In this document: one piece after another, positions 52,501-60,361 of the stretch
Layout: each line of letters opens with the position of its first letter
Position numbering within the stretch: position 1 is the first letter of the stretch
Assembly (NCBI GenBank): GCA_024235135.1
Contig: JACKMZ010000006.1
Location: 149,676-213,675 of the forward strand
Length of the DNA: 64,000 nt
Direction: 5' to 3'
Source of the DNA: Gammaproteobacteria bacterium
Lineage (GTDB): Bacteria > Pseudomonadota > Gammaproteobacteria > Competibacterales > Competibacteraceae
Translations under genes and position numbers: made by a program
The notes under the pieces: model-generated
The model's input: the letters and a program-made list of their open reading frames with translations, nothing else
Database searches by the model: none
What the model was told of the DNA's origin: nothing

Positions 52501-52983
52501 TCCCTGCGCGACGGCCGCACGCCGAACTTGGAAGACAAGGCCGACCACGGCCCGGAAATCAGTCTGCACAGCCCGGCCTTGATTCCCGATGATTATCTGC
52601 CGGATGTGCACACCCGGTTGATTCTGTACAAGCGCATCGCCAGCGCGCGCAACGCCGAGGAACTCCGCGAATTGCAGGTGGAAATGATCGATCGCTTCGG
52701 CCTGCTGCCCGATCCTACCAAGACGCTGTTTAGCGTCACCTCGCTCAAACTACTCGCCCAACCGGTTGGCATCCGTAAAATCGAAATCGGTCCCCAGGGT
52801 GGGCGCATCGTTTTCACGTCGGAACCGAATATCGATGTCGGTAAACTGCTGGCGCTGGTTCAGAAACAGCATCCACGCTACAAACTGGACGGCCAGGACA
52901 AATTGCGCATCAACAAGAATCTGCCCGATGTCGAGGGACGGGTTAAGGAAATCGAAGGGTTTTTACGTACGGTAGCGGTCTGA
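49528..52983 (+). CDS. mfd: Transcription-repair coupling factor Mfd
   Basis: 1151 residues, the full family length. Mfd displaces stalled RNA polymerase and recruits UvrA. Seen: an N-terminal UvrB-like region (FPDWETLPYDIFSPHQDIVS), the polymerase-interaction domain (VHEEHGVGRYAGLQRL), helicase motif I GDVGFGKTEVAMRA, DEEH box LLIIDEEHRFGVRQKE, motif VI QLRGRVGRSHHRAYA, and a C-terminal regulatory domain. The preceding region has no clear ribosome binding site close to ATG 49528. Confidence 0.98.
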   Translation: MPGVASAPLNLFEPPLPTQAGAKLTWGGLLGSSHALLIASVLARHAGMVLVIAPDSQGAARLAEELRFFTGGETDVRIFPDWETLPYDIFSPHQDIVSQRLSTLYRLPAQRQGVLIVPLATLLQRLAPRAFLDQHSLLLSVGERLDQASFRQRLEAAGYTCVSQVLEHGEFAVRGSLIDLFPMGSELPYRVDLFDDEIESIRTFEAESQRSIAKVDAIELLPAREFPLDKDGITRFRQGFRSRFEGDPQRSLIYREVSNGNPPAGIEYYLPLFFQTTETLFDYLPATTLVITLEAVDEALTAFQARLLERYEQRRHDIERPLLPPAALFLDNGLFRRMLSGYPQIVLRRQAQDGQTANFGALDPPVLSTPSRADAPGATLQTFVQDYAGRVLVTVESPGRREVLLDTLRTTGLKPQTCVGWQDFLQSDLRLAITLAPLEQGLMLETPALAIVTEAQLYGERAGQARRRTPNRDPETIIRNLTDLAIGAPVVHEEHGVGRYAGLQRLTAAGIEAEYVVLKYAEDGTLYVPVASLHLLGRYTGSAPDSAPLHKLGTEQWARAKQKAAERVRDVAAELLDLYARRQSRPGQICRLNEADYAAFAAGFPFEETPDQQAAIEAVLDDLGSGKPMDRLVCGDVGFGKTEVAMRAAFAAVQDGRQVAMLVPTTLLAQQHYQNFLDRFADWPIRIAVLSRFNTKKQQDAVLPGLQNGTVDIVIGTHKLLQGAVKFKNLGLLIIDEEHRFGVRQKERLKALRAEVDILTLTATPIPRTLNMAMASLRDLSIIATPPAQRLAVKTFVGQWNDVLLQEACQREMKRGGQVYFLHNEVETIERQAKTLQALAPEARIAVAHGQMRERDLEQVMLDFYHRRSHILLCTTIIESGIDVPTANTIIINRADKLGLAQLHQLRGRVGRSHHRAYAYLVVPPREAMTTDAVKRIEAIESLEDLGAGFMLATHDLEIRGAGELLGEEQSGQIQEIGFTLYMELLERAVQSLRDGRTPNLEDKADHGPEISLHSPALIPDDYLPDVHTRLILYKRIASARNAEELRELQVEMIDRFGLLPDPTKTLFSVTSLKLLAQPVGIRKIEIGPQGGRIVFTSEPNIDVGKLLALVQKQHPRYKLDGQDKLRINKNLPDVEGRVKEIEGFLRTVAV

Positions 52984-53063
52984 TTAGTCCTAATCGATCG
53001 CCCGCAAGCTATCGCCTAGCCCGCTGCCCTGTCCGAAGTTTCATTCGTCAACTGGCGTTAGAG

Positions 53064-53399
53064 ATGAAAGAAACCATTCCGACCTGGCACAAAGAAGCCT
53101 TGGAAAGAGGCATCGATTTTATCGTGATCGTTTACGAGAAAGCGGAGGGTTTTGTTTTCTGTCCGAGCGATCTCGAAAAACCATTCCGCGTGGGTGGCGA
53201 TTACGATGGGAACTGGCCAACGAATGCCGAAGGCGCGATAGAGCATTTCGAACGCTATATCAATAAAGCCTACGTGAACCAGATAAGGTGGTTCATGGCG
53301 TACGTGAAAAAAGTTTATCTCGGCGAGGACTTCTCTTTAAAAGATCTGAAAGTTGAACAGCGAAAACTACGGACCCTCAGCGGTCGTTGGCCGTGGTGA
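53064..53399 (+). CDS. Hypothetical protein, 111 residues
   Basis: Soluble, no signal peptide. The mature sequence has a beta-rich N-terminal half (DFIVIVYEKAEGFVFCPSDL) and an amphipathic C-terminal helix (FERYINKAYVNQIRWFMAYV). No family recognised. It begins 80 bases after mfd and has only a weak ribosome binding site. The reading frame is supported by its balanced composition and conserved-looking aromatic residues, so I list it as a real gene with moderate confidence. Confidence 0.6.
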   Translation: MKETIPTWHKEALERGIDFIVIVYEKAEGFVFCPSDLEKPFRVGGDYDGNWPTNAEGAIEHFERYINKAYVNQIRWFMAYVKKVYLGEDFSLKDLKVEQRKLRTLSGRWPW

Positions 53400-53441
53400 A
53401 TATTAAGAGGAAAACCATTGCGGCGGTCGTCTCGTCGCTCT

Positions 53442-54194
53442 TTACCGTCGCCGCTGGCGCAGGGCCTCGAACAGGAAAATTCCGGTCGCGACCGAGACAT
53501 TGAGGCTTTCGACACTACCCAACATCGGAATGTGCGCCAGTCCATCGCAGGTTTCCCGCGTCAAACGGCGCAATCCCTTTTCTTCGGCGCCGACCACGAT
53601 GGCTAGCGGGCCACTCAAATCCGTTTGATACAGGCTTTGTTCCGCTTCTCCGGCCGCTCCAATCATCCATAGTCCCAGTTCCTGAAGTTGGCGCAGCGTG
53701 CGCGCCAGATTGGTGACCTGAATGAACGGCACGACCTCGGCCGCGCCACAGGCGACCTTGCGCACCGCCGGAGTCAGGCCGACGGCCCGATCCGCGGGCG
53801 CGATGACGGCATGAACGCCGGCGGCGTCGGCCGAGCGCAGACAGGCCCCCAGATTATGCGGGTCTTGCACCCCATCCAGCACCAACAACAGCGGTGGACC
53901 ATCGACTTCGGCGAGCAGCGCCGGCAAATCGCGCTCATCCCACGACGGGGCCGTCGAGCCGGCGTATTGCGCGACGACCCCCTGATGGCGGGCGCCTTGG
54001 CTGAGCCGATCCAGGGTGTCCCGTTCCGCCCACTCGACCCGCACCTGCTGGCGTTCGGCTTCGTCAAGCAATTGACGCAAGCGTTGGTCACGGCGCCGCT
54101 GCTCCGCCCAGATGGTTTGAATCGACCCGGCATTGCGGCGCAAGGCGGACAATACGGCATGCAGTCCATAAAGATAGTGTTCGTCGGCTGGCAT
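53442..54194 (-). CDS. rlmB: 23S rRNA (guanosine-2'-O)-methyltransferase RlmB
   Basis: 250 residues. A SpoU-class enzyme methylating G2251 of 23S rRNA. Seen: the N-terminal L30e-like part (YGLHAVLSALRRN), LVLDGVQDPHNLGACLRSAD and C-terminal GAEEKGLRRLTRETCD with SLNVSVATGIFLFEAL. It begins two bases after rnr ends, matching the rnr-rlmB order known from E. coli. Confidence 0.96.
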   Translation of the reverse strand: MPADEHYLYGLHAVLSALRRNAGSIQTIWAEQRRRDQRLRQLLDEAERQQVRVEWAERDTLDRLSQGARHQGVVAQYAGSTAPSWDERDLPALLAEVDGPPLLLVLDGVQDPHNLGACLRSADAAGVHAVIAPADRAVGLTPAVRKVACGAAEVVPFIQVTNLARTLRQLQELGLWMIGAAGEAEQSLYQTDLSGPLAIVVGAEEKGLRRLTRETCDGLAHIPMLGSVESLNVSVATGIFLFEALRQRRR

Positions 54195-54196
54195 GA

Positions 54197-56443
54197 TCAG
54201 CTCCGCCGACGCTTGCGGGATTTGGGGCGTGGCGCGCGCTTGGGCGCGGCGCGTGGCGGCGCCACCAGTTCGAAATCGATTTTGCGGTCGTCGAGATCGA
54301 CCCGGATGACCCGCACCTGAAGGGTATCGCCCAAGCGATAGGTTTGGCCGGTATTTTTACCGCGTAGCCGATGGCCCACCGGATCGAAGTGGTAATAATC
54401 GTTGCTCAAGGCGGTGACATGCACCAGTCCTTCCACGAAAAATTCCCGCAACTCGACGAACAACCCAAAGGCCGTGACGCTGGACACCGTGCCCTCGAAG
54501 ACATCGCCGATCTTGTCCAGCATGAACTCGCATTTCAGCCATTCCACGGCATCCCGCGTGGCTTCGTCGGCGCGCCGCTCGGTCATCGAACAGTGTTCGC
54601 CCAGACTGAGCATCTGCACCGGGGTATAGAAAAAACCGGCGGGTTTGCCACCGCGCAGTACATGACGAATCGCTCGGTGCACCAGCAGATCGGGATAACG
54701 GCGGATCGGCGACGTGAAATGGGTGTATTGTTCGTGGGCCAGGCCGAAATGCGCTTCCTTGGCCGGGCTGTAGACGGCTTGCGCCAGCGAGCGCAGCAAC
54801 ACGGTTTGCACGAGATGCGCATCCGGGCGTTCCCTCACGCGCTCCAGTAGCTGTGCGTAATCCTTGGGGGTGGGTTCGTCTCCGCCCCCAAGACGCAAGC
54901 CCAGTTCCCCGAGAAATCCCCGCAAGCGTTCCAACTTCTCGCGGCTCGGCCCGGCATGGATACGGTACAGGGTGGGCATGCGATGGCGCCGCAGAAAGCG
55001 GGCGGCCGCCACGTTGGCGGCGATCATGCATTCCTCGATCAGCCGGTGGGCGTCGTTGCGTTCCGTGGGAACGATGCGCTCGATCTTGCGATCCGCCCCG
55101 TATTCGATGACCGTTTCCTGAGTCTCGAAATCAATCGTTCCCCGCGCCTCGCGGGCCCGTAACAGAATCCTGAAAAGACCGTAAAGATTGTCCAGATGCG
55201 GCAGCAGTTCGCCGTATTCCTCGCGGACAGGGGTATTGCGCTCGACCAGCATGGCGGCCACGGCATCGTAGGTCAGCCGCGCATGGGACCGCATCACCGC
55301 CTCCACGAAACGCGATCGCAACACCCGCCCTTCGTCGTTGAGGGTCATGTCGCAGATCATGCACAGGCGGTCGACCCGTGGATTCAGGGAGCATAAACCG
55401 TTGGACAGAACCTCCGGCAACATGGGTATGACCCGATCGGGGAAATACACCGAGTTACCGCGCCGTTGAGCTTCTTCGTCAAGAGCGGCGCCGGGATGCA
55501 CGTAGTGGGAGACATCGGCGATGGCGACCAGCAGACGCCAGTTCTGCCCACGCCGTTCGCAATACACGGCATCGTCGAAATCGCGGGCGGTGACGCCGTC
55601 GATCGTTACCAGCGGCAGGCCCCGCACATCCCAACGATCCCGCGTCGCCGATTCCGGAACTTCGGGTGCGAAGCATTCGGTCTCGGCGAGGACGGCGGCG
55701 GGCCACTCCGTGGGAATATCGTAACCGGCGATGGCGATTTCCACTTCCATGCCGGGGGCCATGTGATCCCCCAGAACCTCCTTGACGCGTCCGATCGGAC
55801 GGCTTTTCTTGCTGGGCTGCTCGATGATTTCCGCGATCACGATCTGGCCGGGCTGGGCATCGTTCTGATATTCCGGCGGTATCAGGATATCCTGGTGGAT
55901 ACGCCGATTATCCGGCAGCACGAAACCCAGTCCGCGTTCCTGGAAAAACCGCCCGACCACGCGCAGGGTGTTGCGTTCCAGCACCTCGACCAGCGCGCCT
56001 TCCCGGCGACCCCGCTGGTCGATGCCGGCCAGACGCATCACGGCCCGGTCGCCGTGCAACAATGAGCGCATCTGACGGGGCGAAATGAACAGATCGTCGC
56101 CGCCCTCGTCGGGTATCAAAAAGCCGTAGCCTTCGGGATGACCGATCACCCGACCGGTAATCAGATCCATCTTGGAAACCAGGCCATAGCCCTGACGGCG
56201 ATTGCAGATCAGTTGCCCATCCCGTTCCATGGCCCGGAGCCGGCGCCGCAAGGCTTCGACATCGTTCGGGTCCTTGACCTGCAGGGCGTCGCACAGCTCT
56301 TCCAGCGTCATCAACACCCCGCGTTCTTCCAGAAACGCCTGAAGGAACTCGCGACTGGGGACGGCTCGTTCGTATTTCTCCTGTTCTCTTTGGAAAAAAG
56401 GATCGTTTTTACGCCAGGGAATCCGGCGTTGTTTTTGAGTCAT
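54197..56443 (-). CDS. rnr: Ribonuclease R
   Basis: 748 residues. 3'-5' exoribonuclease active on structured RNA. Domains: an N-terminal helix-turn-helix-like segment, two cold-shock domains (e.g. YGFLIPDEGGDDLFISPRQM), the RNB catalytic domain (TIDGVTARDFDDAVYCERRG, with the Asp cluster), an S1 domain (VFEGTVSSVTAFGLFVEL) and a basic Lys/Arg tail ending KSRKRRRS. rlmB follows at two bases. Confidence 0.97.
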   Translation of the reverse strand: MTQKQRRIPWRKNDPFFQREQEKYERAVPSREFLQAFLEERGVLMTLEELCDALQVKDPNDVEALRRRLRAMERDGQLICNRRQGYGLVSKMDLITGRVIGHPEGYGFLIPDEGGDDLFISPRQMRSLLHGDRAVMRLAGIDQRGRREGALVEVLERNTLRVVGRFFQERGLGFVLPDNRRIHQDILIPPEYQNDAQPGQIVIAEIIEQPSKKSRPIGRVKEVLGDHMAPGMEVEIAIAGYDIPTEWPAAVLAETECFAPEVPESATRDRWDVRGLPLVTIDGVTARDFDDAVYCERRGQNWRLLVAIADVSHYVHPGAALDEEAQRRGNSVYFPDRVIPMLPEVLSNGLCSLNPRVDRLCMICDMTLNDEGRVLRSRFVEAVMRSHARLTYDAVAAMLVERNTPVREEYGELLPHLDNLYGLFRILLRAREARGTIDFETQETVIEYGADRKIERIVPTERNDAHRLIEECMIAANVAAARFLRRHRMPTLYRIHAGPSREKLERLRGFLGELGLRLGGGDEPTPKDYAQLLERVRERPDAHLVQTVLLRSLAQAVYSPAKEAHFGLAHEQYTHFTSPIRRYPDLLVHRAIRHVLRGGKPAGFFYTPVQMLSLGEHCSMTERRADEATRDAVEWLKCEFMLDKIGDVFEGTVSSVTAFGLFVELREFFVEGLVHVTALSNDYYHFDPVGHRLRGKNTGQTYRLGDTLQVRVIRVDLDDRKIDFELVAPPRAAPKRAPRPKSRKRRRS

Positions 56444-56470
56444 GGTGCTTCCAATGGGATTGAGCCCGGC

Positions 56471-58207
56471 TTAGGTCACTATCCGGCCATCGACGATTTG
56501 AACGGGGGTACCGTCGAAGCGCGTCAGGAAAAAGCCCGGAAAATCCTCGTTATAGGTTTTGCTGTAATCTTGCAGCAGGCCAAGCGCCTGCTGTTCGCCG
56601 GCCAGCAGTCCCTGGGCGCCGTCGGCGCGGTAGTGGACGCCGGCGGCGTCGCGCGCCAGGGCGATGTTGTGGGCCAGCTTGTTGATCTCTCCGCCCAAAG
56701 TCAATTCCGTCGTGGACGGAATCGCTTCCAGGCCGGTTCCGTCCGCACTGGGCTGCACGGCATCGATCAGGTAGTCCTCGTTGAACAGGGCTTTGAGAAC
56801 GGTGGCGCAGGCCCCGGAAAACGTGGCATGGCCAGCCGGATAAGACGGATGGGTCGGCGATCCTTCCGGATAGGCCAAGGGTAACAGGGCGTTGCCGTTG
56901 CGTGCGACCAACCGGGCGACTGCGTCCGACAGCAGCAGTTCGTCGGGCAAACCGTAGTCCCGCCCGCGCCGCTGATTTTCGATGCGTCCCGCGTACACTT
57001 CGGGGCGAACCCGCCGATGCACCAGCCATTTTTGATACCAGGCGCTTTTCATCGCCGTATCTGCGGCCTTGGTGACCAGATGATTGATATCGGCCACGCC
57101 GAAGGTCACGAAACCCTCCTGGGTGAACGAATCCCGATAGGGATTCTCCGGAGCCAGCGCCTCCACTCCGAAGCCCATCATGATCAGTCCGGCATTGAAA
57201 AAAGCCTGGAAGGGGAAATCGACATGGACGTATTGCCCGAGATCCCGATTGCTGGCGATGTAGCGGGTGTCCGAATCGAAACTCAGAGCACGGGTGGGAA
57301 TAGCGCCACGCTGTAAGGCGAGCCATTCCGCGTAATCGGTACCGAAGTCCTCGTCCGCCACGGGAAAACGATAGCGTTGGTCGATAGTCGCCATGCCGTA
57401 CGGAATCGGCAACCACAAAAACTGGCTGAGGTAAGGCCCCACGAGATCGCCGGCCGTGGAACCCCGAAACAGGGTGCGGGGCGTGACGCGGCCGGATTCG
57501 GTCGGCCCCGCTTGCACCGACAAGCGGTTCAGATCCTCGACGGCGGCATTGACCAGGGCATCGGACTCGTAACGCTCGAAGGGGATGTCACGGGTCAGCG
57601 CCTGCCAGTAGACCTCGGCCATTTCCGCCGCCATCGCCGCGCTGGCAAAGGCTGGCGGCGGGGCGATGCGCGTGGCGTGCGTGCCGATGCCGGTCATCTC
57701 GAAGGCGTAAGCCGCCTGTGGGTTGGCCAAGCGGCGTCCGGTACCCAAGCCCGCGTCGGGCGCGAGTACGATGGCTTCGAAATCCTGGGGATCGCCGCTT
57801 GCCAAGGCGTTGCGCAAGGACTGATAGGCGGCCTGATCGACCTCGCCGAACTCGTTATGTGGTAGGCATTTGGAAAAGTTGCCCCGCTTATCGTCATAGA
57901 GTTCTTCGTCGCCATTGCTCTCCTGCGGCGGCCGCCGTTCCTCGAAATGACTGCGCGCGCAACGGCTGCGCAACCAATATTCCTCGTAGCGGCGGCGGTC
58001 GGGGGTGAGCGGTCCGAGTTCCTCGGCGCTGGCCGTTGGGGCGATGAACAGGTTGCCCAGTCCGCCCAGCATGGCGGCCATGCCGGAACCGCCGGTCGCT
58101 TGCAGCCAGCGTCGGCGGGAAATCGCTAAAGCAGGGGTGGCGGGAGAGGGTGTCGTCGCTAATGGGTTCTCTTGGTTTTCGTCCGGTGAATAATCTTTGT
58201 TTTGCAT
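56471..58207 (-). CDS. Vanadium-dependent haloperoxidase-like PAP2 protein (Tat-exported)
   Basis: 578 residues. A twin-arginine signal (SRRRWLQATGGSGMAAMLGG) points to export. The PAP2/haloperoxidase core shows the three cofactor boxes: KWLVHRRVRPEVY, HPSYPAGHATFSGAC, and ARDAAGVHYRADGAQGL. The middle Gly-His motif reads PAGH in place of PSGH. The ATG at 58207 has TGAGGAA upstream. Function is not settled: the family includes true haloperoxidases and phosphatases. It is divergent from the CRISPR-associated gene and is probably unrelated to it. Confidence 0.82.
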   Translation of the reverse strand: MQNKDYSPDENQENPLATTPSPATPALAISRRRWLQATGGSGMAAMLGGLGNLFIAPTASAEELGPLTPDRRRYEEYWLRSRCARSHFEERRPPQESNGDEELYDDKRGNFSKCLPHNEFGEVDQAAYQSLRNALASGDPQDFEAIVLAPDAGLGTGRRLANPQAAYAFEMTGIGTHATRIAPPPAFASAAMAAEMAEVYWQALTRDIPFERYESDALVNAAVEDLNRLSVQAGPTESGRVTPRTLFRGSTAGDLVGPYLSQFLWLPIPYGMATIDQRYRFPVADEDFGTDYAEWLALQRGAIPTRALSFDSDTRYIASNRDLGQYVHVDFPFQAFFNAGLIMMGFGVEALAPENPYRDSFTQEGFVTFGVADINHLVTKAADTAMKSAWYQKWLVHRRVRPEVYAGRIENQRRGRDYGLPDELLLSDAVARLVARNGNALLPLAYPEGSPTHPSYPAGHATFSGACATVLKALFNEDYLIDAVQPSADGTGLEAIPSTTELTLGGEINKLAHNIALARDAAGVHYRADGAQGLLAGEQQALGLLQDYSKTYNEDFPGFFLTRFDGTPVQIVDGRIVT

Positions 58208-58300
58208 TGTATTCCTCAACGTTCGCTTATCGCTGACGAATCCGCGATTGGAAAGTTCATGTTACACCTCCGTTGGCGCCTTCACTAACTATTCGCGGTC

Positions 58301-58324
58301 GGCAAGCTTGCCAAGTCTGACAGG
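58301..58324 (+). promoter_or_regulatory. Repeated element upstream of the CARF gene (copy 1)
   Basis: GGCAAGCTTGCCAAG followed by TCTGACAGG, including the 12-bp palindrome GGCAAGCTTGCC. Nineteen of 24 bases match the element at 60272-60295 upstream of cas10. It may be a shared control site or a small dispersed repeat. Confidence 0.4.
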
Positions 58325-58440
58325 CGCTCCGTTTCCTGAAATGCTTTAGCACTACCGATTTATCAAACGGCGGCTACACTTTGCGAAAAGGAGGCCAAGG
58401 TGTTCGTTCCCCGCCGCCGATGAACACAAGGAGAGAAGCA

Positions 58441-59574
58441 ATGGACCCGACCGACTATCCGTGTCGTATTCTGCTTTGCGTTTCCGGTCTGTCGCCGCAG
58501 ATTATTACCGAAACACTGTATGCCTTGGCGGTAGCACGGCAGCCGCCTTTCATTCCCAGCGAAACCCACCTGATCACCACGGCGGAAGGCGCGGAACGTG
58601 CGCGATTGACCCTGCTGCACGGCGATACGGGATGGTTTCACCGGCTGTGCCGCGATTATGAATTGACCGGAATCCGGTTCGCGGACGACACGATTCATAT
58701 CCTGGACGATGGCCATGGCGCGGCCCTGAAGGACATCCGAATTCCTTCCGACAATCAAAGGGCGGCCGATCAAATCACCGCTGTCGTGCGGAAATTGACC
58801 GCCGAACCCGACAGCGCGGTGCATGCCTCCATCGCCGGGGGCCGCAAGACCATGGGTTTTTATCTGGGCTACGCCATGTCGCTGTTCGGGCGCGCGCAAG
58901 ACCGGTTGTCCCACGTGCTGGTTTCCAGCCCTTTCGAATTTAACCAGCAGTTCTTCTACCCGACCCGTGAATCGCGGGTGATCTATACCCCGCCGCCGGA
59001 ACAGCGTCCGCTGGACACCCGCGACGCGCAAGTGACGCTGGCGGAAATCCCCTTCGTGCGCCTGCGCGACGGGCTGGACGAGGCGTTGTTGAGTGGCGAG
59101 GCCAGTTTCAGCGAAACCGTGCGGCGTGCTCAGTCGAGTCTGGCGATTCCTGAATTGGTGCTGGATGCCGGCAAGGGTTGGGTGCGTTGCGGTGAAACGG
59201 CCTTGCGACTGACGCCCATCAGTTTTGCTTGGCTGGCTTGGTTCGCCCGGCGCGTTCTGGACGGGCTGCCGCCCTTGCATTGGAAGGGAGTCAGCCACGC
59301 GGACATCGAAGGTTTCCTCGGCGAATACAAAGCGGCGCTCAACGATCCGCTGGCCGACGATGAGCATTCCAAGATCGTGACAATCAGGCAGAAAGGGATC
59401 ACCAAGGAATTTCTCGAACAGCGCAATAGCAAACTCAAAAGGGAGTTGAGCAGCAAGCTGGGTAGCAAAATCGCCGAGCAATATGCGGTCCGAACGAAGG
59501 GACGCAGCCTGGAGGGCTACGCCCTGGATTTGCCTCGGGATCGGATTCGGTTTGGCGTGGTGGAGCGGGATTAG
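58441..59574 (+). CDS. CARF-domain CRISPR-associated protein, NE0113 family
   Basis: 377 residues. The N-terminal ~200 form a CARF domain (CRILLCVSGLSPQIITETLYA, then GLHASIAGGRKTMGFYLGYAMS-like HASIAGGRKTMGFYLG), the binding site for cyclic oligoadenylate made by Cas10. The C-terminal half is helical with a basic region (KRELSSKLGSKIAEQYAVR). I recognise the NE0113 family; relatives are proposed as ring nucleases or effectors of type III systems. AAGGAGAG lies before ATG 58441. It is 1 base from the convergent toxin gene. Confidence 0.82.
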   Translation: MDPTDYPCRILLCVSGLSPQIITETLYALAVARQPPFIPSETHLITTAEGAERARLTLLHGDTGWFHRLCRDYELTGIRFADDTIHILDDGHGAALKDIRIPSDNQRAADQITAVVRKLTAEPDSAVHASIAGGRKTMGFYLGYAMSLFGRAQDRLSHVLVSSPFEFNQQFFYPTRESRVIYTPPPEQRPLDTRDAQVTLAEIPFVRLRDGLDEALLSGEASFSETVRRAQSSLAIPELVLDAGKGWVRCGETALRLTPISFAWLAWFARRVLDGLPPLHWKGVSHADIEGFLGEYKAALNDPLADDEHSKIVTIRQKGITKEFLEQRNSKLKRELSSKLGSKIAEQYAVRTKGRSLEGYALDLPRDRIRFGVVERD

Positions 59575-59575
59575 T

Positions 59576-59962
59576 TCACCAGGTATGGGACACGGGATAC
59601 TGATGGATCAGCGGATCGGGGGTCAGCAACGTCAGTCCATGATGAATCGCCTGGCAAACCAGCATTCTATCGAAAGGGTCCTTGTGTCGGTCCGGAAGTG
59701 CCGGGAGCTGGAAGATAGCTTCTTCTTCCAAGGGCAAGGCGGCAATGCCATGACGGTCCCGATGGCCTGAAACGAAAGCCCGTGGAGAATCGGGTAACGG
59801 AAGCCGCCCCAACTGATGCTTGACGACAATTTCCCACACGGAAACCGCGCTCAGGAAGACTTCGTTTTCGGCTTTGGAAAACAGCGTCCGCGCACGTTCC
59901 GAAAGCGTTGGGTCGTCTCCCACGATCCACAGAAACGTGCAGGTATCCAACAGCAGCTTCAT
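59576..59962 (-). CDS. vapC: PIN-domain toxin, VapC type
   Basis: 128 residues. The acidic PIN residues are visible in LLLDTCTFLWIV, SVWEIVVKHQLGRLPL and DPFDRMLVCQAI. VapC proteins are ribonucleases that stop translation when free of antitoxin. The first codons overlap the antitoxin gene by four bases. It lies between two cas transcription units. Confidence 0.9.
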   Translation of the reverse strand: MKLLLDTCTFLWIVGDDPTLSERARTLFSKAENEVFLSAVSVWEIVVKHQLGRLPLPDSPRAFVSGHRDRHGIAALPLEEEAIFQLPALPDRHKDPFDRMLVCQAIHHGLTLLTPDPLIHQYPVSHTW

Positions 59963-60204
59963 GGCTCCAGGCCAATAAACGAATCGATCACGTCATCGGG
60001 TAGTGGATCGAAGAAGCTGGCGGGAACCTTGAATTCATCCTTGCCCAAACCGATCGGTCGCGGCGTTGTAGCGGGCGTCGGCAACGGGCGGATTTCCGCG
60101 ATGGGCCGGTTGCGCTTGCATAGAAGAATCGTTTCCCCTTGCTGAAGGGCTTCGAGGTAACGGGAGAGGTGGGTCTTTGCTTCGTGGATGTTGAGGATGA
60201 TCAT
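59959..60204 (-). CDS. Phd/YefM-family antitoxin
   Basis: 81 residues. The N-terminal NIHEAKTHLSRYLEALQQGE and LCKRNRPIAEIRPL are the Phd/YefM DNA-binding domain; the C-terminal part (FDPLPDDVIDSFIGL) should bind the PIN toxin. It overlaps the VapC gene. The pair is expected to be autoregulated through the promoter region shared with the cas10 leader. Confidence 0.88.
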   Translation of the reverse strand: MIILNIHEAKTHLSRYLEALQQGETILLCKRNRPIAEIRPLPTPATTPRPIGLGKDEFKVPASFFDPLPDDVIDSFIGLEP

Positions 60205-60271
60205 GGTCGTGAATAGGGTCTATAACTTAGTTCACTACTATACCTATTTTTTGATTCGTTTACCGGGGATT

Positions 60272-60295
60272 GGCAAGCTTGTCGAGCATGACAAG
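60272..60295 (+). promoter_or_regulatory. Repeated element upstream of cas10 (copy 2)
   Basis: GGCAAGCTTGTCGAG followed by CATGACAAG, containing a 7-bp stem GCTTGTC/GACAAGC around GAGCAT. It matches copy 1 at 58301 in 19 of 24 bases and lies ~66 bases before the cas10 start. Confidence 0.4.
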
Positions 60296-60361
60296 CCGTG
60301 CTGAGACCACGCAAAATATTTCTTCGAGATTCAATCAACGATTGGTAACGGGACTGTACCC

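Noticed and set aside
58363..59481. 372-codon minus-strand frame over the CARF gene
   Set aside because: Shadow of the CARF coding sequence; no ribosome binding site or recognisable domain.
58208..60361. CRISPR array near the cas genes
   Set aside because: Only two related 24-base elements, 2 kb apart, are present; no regular repeat-spacer series.
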